Source: CAZFMJ01 sp964520045 (GTDB taxonomy: Bacteria > Elusimicrobiota > Elusimicrobia > Elusimicrobiales > CAZFMJ01). From it: DNA of 13,538 nt. Shown one piece after another: positions 13,165 through 13,538 of this stretch. Position numbers and translations under genes: made by a program. The stretch covers positions 1-13,538 of the forward strand of contig CAZFMJ010000075.1 of assembly GCA_964520045.1 (NCBI GenBank), in the 5' to 3' direction. Below the pieces are notes generated by a model, which was not told the origin of the DNA, ran no database searches, and saw only the letters and a program-made list of their open reading frames with translations. Position 1 is the stretch's first letter. Each line of letters begins with the position of its first letter.

Positions 13165-13481
13165 AGGTAAGAAATAGGCCGCGAACTCAGCGGCTTAAAA
13201 ATGATTCACCCCCAAGCTGTTCCGGGTAGTAATCGATCGGAGCGGGCGCGGGGATTGTTCTCTGAAAATTGATTGCGTGCGAATGGGCACCCTGAACGCA
13301 TTTGCGGCGCAAGCCGCGGATCGCGCGAAGGGTTCGGAAAAATATTACTTCAAGGTGTGAAAAAACAGGCATCCGCCTGTTCCTTGAGTCATTATAACAA
13401 ACCCTCCGTATCTGGTCTATAACTGATGGCTTATAGCAATGTTAACTCATGCGCTATTTGTTATATGTTATATACGGATTT
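13165..13481 (+). other. 16S rRNA leader with boxA-like site and hairpins
   Basis: The untranslated leader carries a hairpin GCCGC/GCGGC (13178-13194), a boxA-like antitermination sequence TGTTCTCTGAAAA (13256-13268) similar to the leader motif recognised by NusB-NusE, a GNRA-loop hairpin GCGGC-GCAA-GCCGC (13304-13317), a stem at 13364-13381 and a short stem CTATAA/TTATAG (13417-13422, 13431-13436) that may belong to the 16S processing stalk, whose other strand lies beyond the window. No gene is supported here. Confidence 0.6.
13361..13381 (-). terminator. Intrinsic terminator reading against the rRNA leader
   Basis: On the minus strand the sequence is a 7-bp stem AACAGGC-GGAT-GCCTGTT followed at once by TTTT, a standard rho-independent terminator. 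On the plus strand it is only a hairpin in the leader with no T-run after it, so rRNA transcription should pass while antisense transcription would stop. Confidence 0.55.
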
Positions 13482-13538
13482 TAAATGGAGAGTTTGATCC
13501 TGGCTCAGAGTTAACGCTGGCAGCGTGCATAACACATG
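13482..13538 (+). rRNA. rrs: 16S ribosomal RNA, 5' end (partial)
   Basis: AGAGTTTGATCCTGGCTCAG (13489-13508) is the universal start of bacterial 16S rRNA, and the gene continues past the window edge. Counting back from Escherichia coli position 8 places the mature 5' end near 13482. The following GTTAACGCTGGCAGCGTGCA departs from the common GAACGCTGGCGGCGTGCC form. Confidence 0.97.

Noticed and set aside
13187..13372. Minus-strand frame in the rRNA leader
   Set aside because: No ribosome site or family match, and it begins inside a terminator-like hairpin.

Overview
The window looks like chromosomal DNA of a Gram-negative-like bacterium with moderate GC content. It holds a Soj/Spo0J-type parA-parB pair with a nearby parS-like palindrome, sec-type signal peptides, Shine-Dalgarno sites and sigma70-like promoters, and its right edge enters a 16S rRNA gene. 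The first 57 bases of the 16S carry an unusual variant of the usual start (GTTAACGCTGGCAGCGTGCA), so a poorly sampled phylum is likely. Elusimicrobiota or a neighbouring lineage is my guess from gene style and cannot be proven from 57 bases.

Layout. (1) 52-4029, minus strand: an operon parA, parB, a secreted protein of unknown function, and asd (aspartate-semialdehyde dehydrogenase). The last three genes overlap by ATGA junctions. A good promoter lies at 4077-4105 and a palindromic parS-like site at 4136-4151. (2) 4586-7975, plus strand: a promoter, a 5' leader with four 8-bp repeats, then a two-gene dehydrogenase. Its alpha subunit fuses a [2Fe-2S] domain, an FAD/NAD module, two [4Fe-4S] clusters and a BFD-like cluster. 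Its beta subunit is a DAO-family flavoprotein. The pair resembles dye-linked proline, sarcosine or opine dehydrogenases. (3) 8208-8957: a J-domain protein of unusual layout. It is convergent with 8984-9865, an exported SUMF1/FGE-like protein that lacks the catalytic cysteine pair. (4) 10214-12941: a defence-type island. A collapsed type I restriction-modification operon (HsdR N-terminus joined to HsdS C-terminus, hsdM gone) is followed with translational coupling by an intact gene that fuses a RibD-like zinc deaminase to a GHKL-type ATPase module and a winged helix, then by radC. (5) 12942-13538: a strong rRNA promoter, a leader with a boxA-like site and hairpins, and the start of 16S rRNA.

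How the parts relate. parA, parB and parS form a chromosome segregation set. The alpha and beta dehydrogenase subunits should form one electron-transferring complex that oxidises an amino acid or N-substituted amino acid. The island at 10.2-12.9 kb is the part most likely to hold an undescribed system: the deaminase-ATPase was the last gene of a type I RM operon, and it has stayed open while the RM genes were deleted.

Several intergenic gaps carry short degenerate repeats of distinct families (a TTCTGAATTC type, a GTCACC type and a GGAC 8-mer), which look like genome-specific dispersed repeats.
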